From Paenibacillus xylanexedens (GTDB taxonomy: Bacteria; Bacillota; Bacilli; Paenibacillales; Paenibacillaceae), in the NCBI RefSeq assembly GCF_001908275.1, contig NZ_CP018620.1, forward strand, positions 1,364,001 through 1,428,000: 64,000 bases of DNA. Reading direction: 5' to 3'. The position numbers and the translations under genes were made by a program. Below, piece by piece: positions 63,124 through 64,000 of the stretch; the first letter of the stretch is position 1, and the number at the start of each line of letters is the position of its first letter. The notes under the pieces are model-generated. The model was not told where the DNA came from, ran no database searches, and saw only the letters and a list, made by a program, of their open reading frames with translations.

Positions 63124-63882
63124 TCAATCGCGATCCTGATTACGGGCGAAGAATAGCCATACCGCGTAGATGGCCAGTACGATCGCAATGATGATTGCCG
63201 TATAATATACGGAAGTGACATCCTTCTGTTTAAGTGCAATGGCGATATACGCCCATGTGAATACAAGAGGGTATATGCTATCGCGATAACGGAAGCTAAC
63301 GAGAACAGCTAGAACCATACCGACAATCAGCATGATGATCGTCCAGGTCGGTTCGCTGATACCAAAACCATCCCAGCCTATTTTATATAATAGTACCGCT
63401 GCATTGACAATCGTTGCCACACTAATCCATCCGAGATAGATGCTGAATGGCAGCTTCACAAGCCAGATCTCAGCAGTGGTTGGAACCGTAATGGTACGTG
63501 TTTTTACATACAGCATGATCAGGCACAACAGAAGCAGTACAATAATCAGTAAAGCGAGACCGGTCTGCAAGTTTTGAAAAGCAAAAATCCAGGCTACGTT
63601 GAAAGCACAGCTTGCCAGAAACCAATACCCGAGACGGGTAATCGAGTCCCTTTTCCAGGAAGCGGGCACGAACTGATAGACCACAAATCCTGCCAGCAGC
63701 AAGTAGATTAAACCCCATATAGAGAAGGCATAGCCAGAAGGTGTGAGCAGCACAGGGTACATATCCGATACTTCTTTATTGGTCTTGCCTCCGATTGGCA
63801 GAGCGTTGGAGAGGTAGTTCACGATAATTACAGCGATAAAACCAATGGCGTTTAACCACTTGTACGGATTGTTACGTGACAT
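63124..63882 (-). CDS. TspO/MBR-like membrane protein
   Basis: 252 residues with seven or more hydrophobic segments. LTPSGYAFSIWGLIYLLLAGFVVYQF, with the P-x-x-x-x-x-W pattern, and LPFSIYLGWISVATIVNAAVLLY resemble the larger branch of tryptophan-rich TspO/MBR-type proteins. It may bind porphyrins or other hydrophobic ligands, inferred from the family. ATG follows GGAGGAAAC. The last 118 bases of the window (63883-64000) show no gene. Confidence 0.78.
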   Translation of the reverse strand: MSRNNPYKWLNAIGFIAVIIVNYLSNALPIGGKTNKEVSDMYPVLLTPSGYAFSIWGLIYLLLAGFVVYQFVPASWKRDSITRLGYWFLASCAFNVAWIFAFQNLQTGLALLIIVLLLLCLIMLYVKTRTITVPTTAEIWLVKLPFSIYLGWISVATIVNAAVLLYKIGWDGFGISEPTWTIIMLIVGMVLAVLVSFRYRDSIYPLVFTWAYIAIALKQKDVTSVYYTAIIIAIVLAIYAVWLFFARNQDRD

Positions 63883-64000
63883 TGTGTTTCCTCCTTGGTT
63901 TAACGAATGAATGAACCACGGGTCAGTCTACAATGAATATACCCAGTTCTTGCACATTCTAATAACAGCCGCAAAAAATTCACAAGTTGATCTTTCAGAT

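Overview
The window looks like chromosome of a Paenibacillus species. Gene content (YjcZ-family peptides, FosB, an HTH-TPR regulator, ECF sigma/anti-sigma pair, HD-GYP), strong AGGAGG ribosome-binding sites, frequent TTG/GTG starts and protein similarity all point to Paenibacillaceae. Species cannot be fixed from sequence alone. No rRNA, tRNA, CRISPR array, transposase or prophage was seen.

Layout. 1-2443: the 3' end of a secreted acid phosphatase with autotransporter-type beta repeats, a repeat-rich intergenic stretch and an unknown membrane protein. 2748-13463: an AT-rich block with a 1877-residue secreted protein (subtilisin, Hint and AHH nuclease domains), its probable Imm11-type immunity protein and a secreted RCC1-repeat protein. 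13.6-24.4 kb: housekeeping and accessory genes (GNAT, NAD(P)-binding protein, NnrE/NnrD, chemoreceptor plus BMP lipoprotein, gamma-glutamyltransferase, SDR, FosB, small secreted peptide). 24.5-41.8 kb: a regulator and, divergent from it, a compact all-plus-strand gene cluster that is the most unusual content here. 41.9-64 kb: S9 peptidase, a phosphotransferase, a TPR-SUKH protein, class I ribonucleotide reductase nrdA/nrdB, thiamine-binding protein, lipoprotein, three YjcZ-like peptides, ECF sigma/anti-sigma, HD-GYP, PAP2, histidine kinase, MFS transporter, SDR, RidA and a TspO-like protein.

The cluster. A 58-residue peptide ending in five VxARA pentapeptides (25942-26118) precedes genes for two KAS III-like enzymes with active-site Cys/His, two KAS III-like proteins without the Cys, an ATP-grasp ligase, a fold-III PLP decarboxylase, an acyl carrier protein, a half-size and a full-size acyl-CoA dehydrogenase, a MATE exporter, an arginase-family enzyme, an LpxL-like acyltransferase, a two-subunit M16 protease and a phosphopantetheinyl transferase. 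ATP-grasp, decarboxylase and ACP match the butirosin BtrJ/BtrK/BtrI logic that makes gamma-aminobutyryl-ACP. My reading (inference) is a ribosomal peptide whose repeated arginines become ornithines and are acylated with a chain built on the ACP, then cut by the M16 pair and exported. No radical SAM, YcaO, lanthipeptide or other standard RiPP-maturation gene is present, so this may be an undescribed peptide-acyl hybrid family.

Two families of dispersed palindromic repeats occur in intergenic spaces: one with TTTACAC/GTGTAAA ends (including a copy between nrdA and nrdB) and one with CTAACGAATCTCA-type ends.
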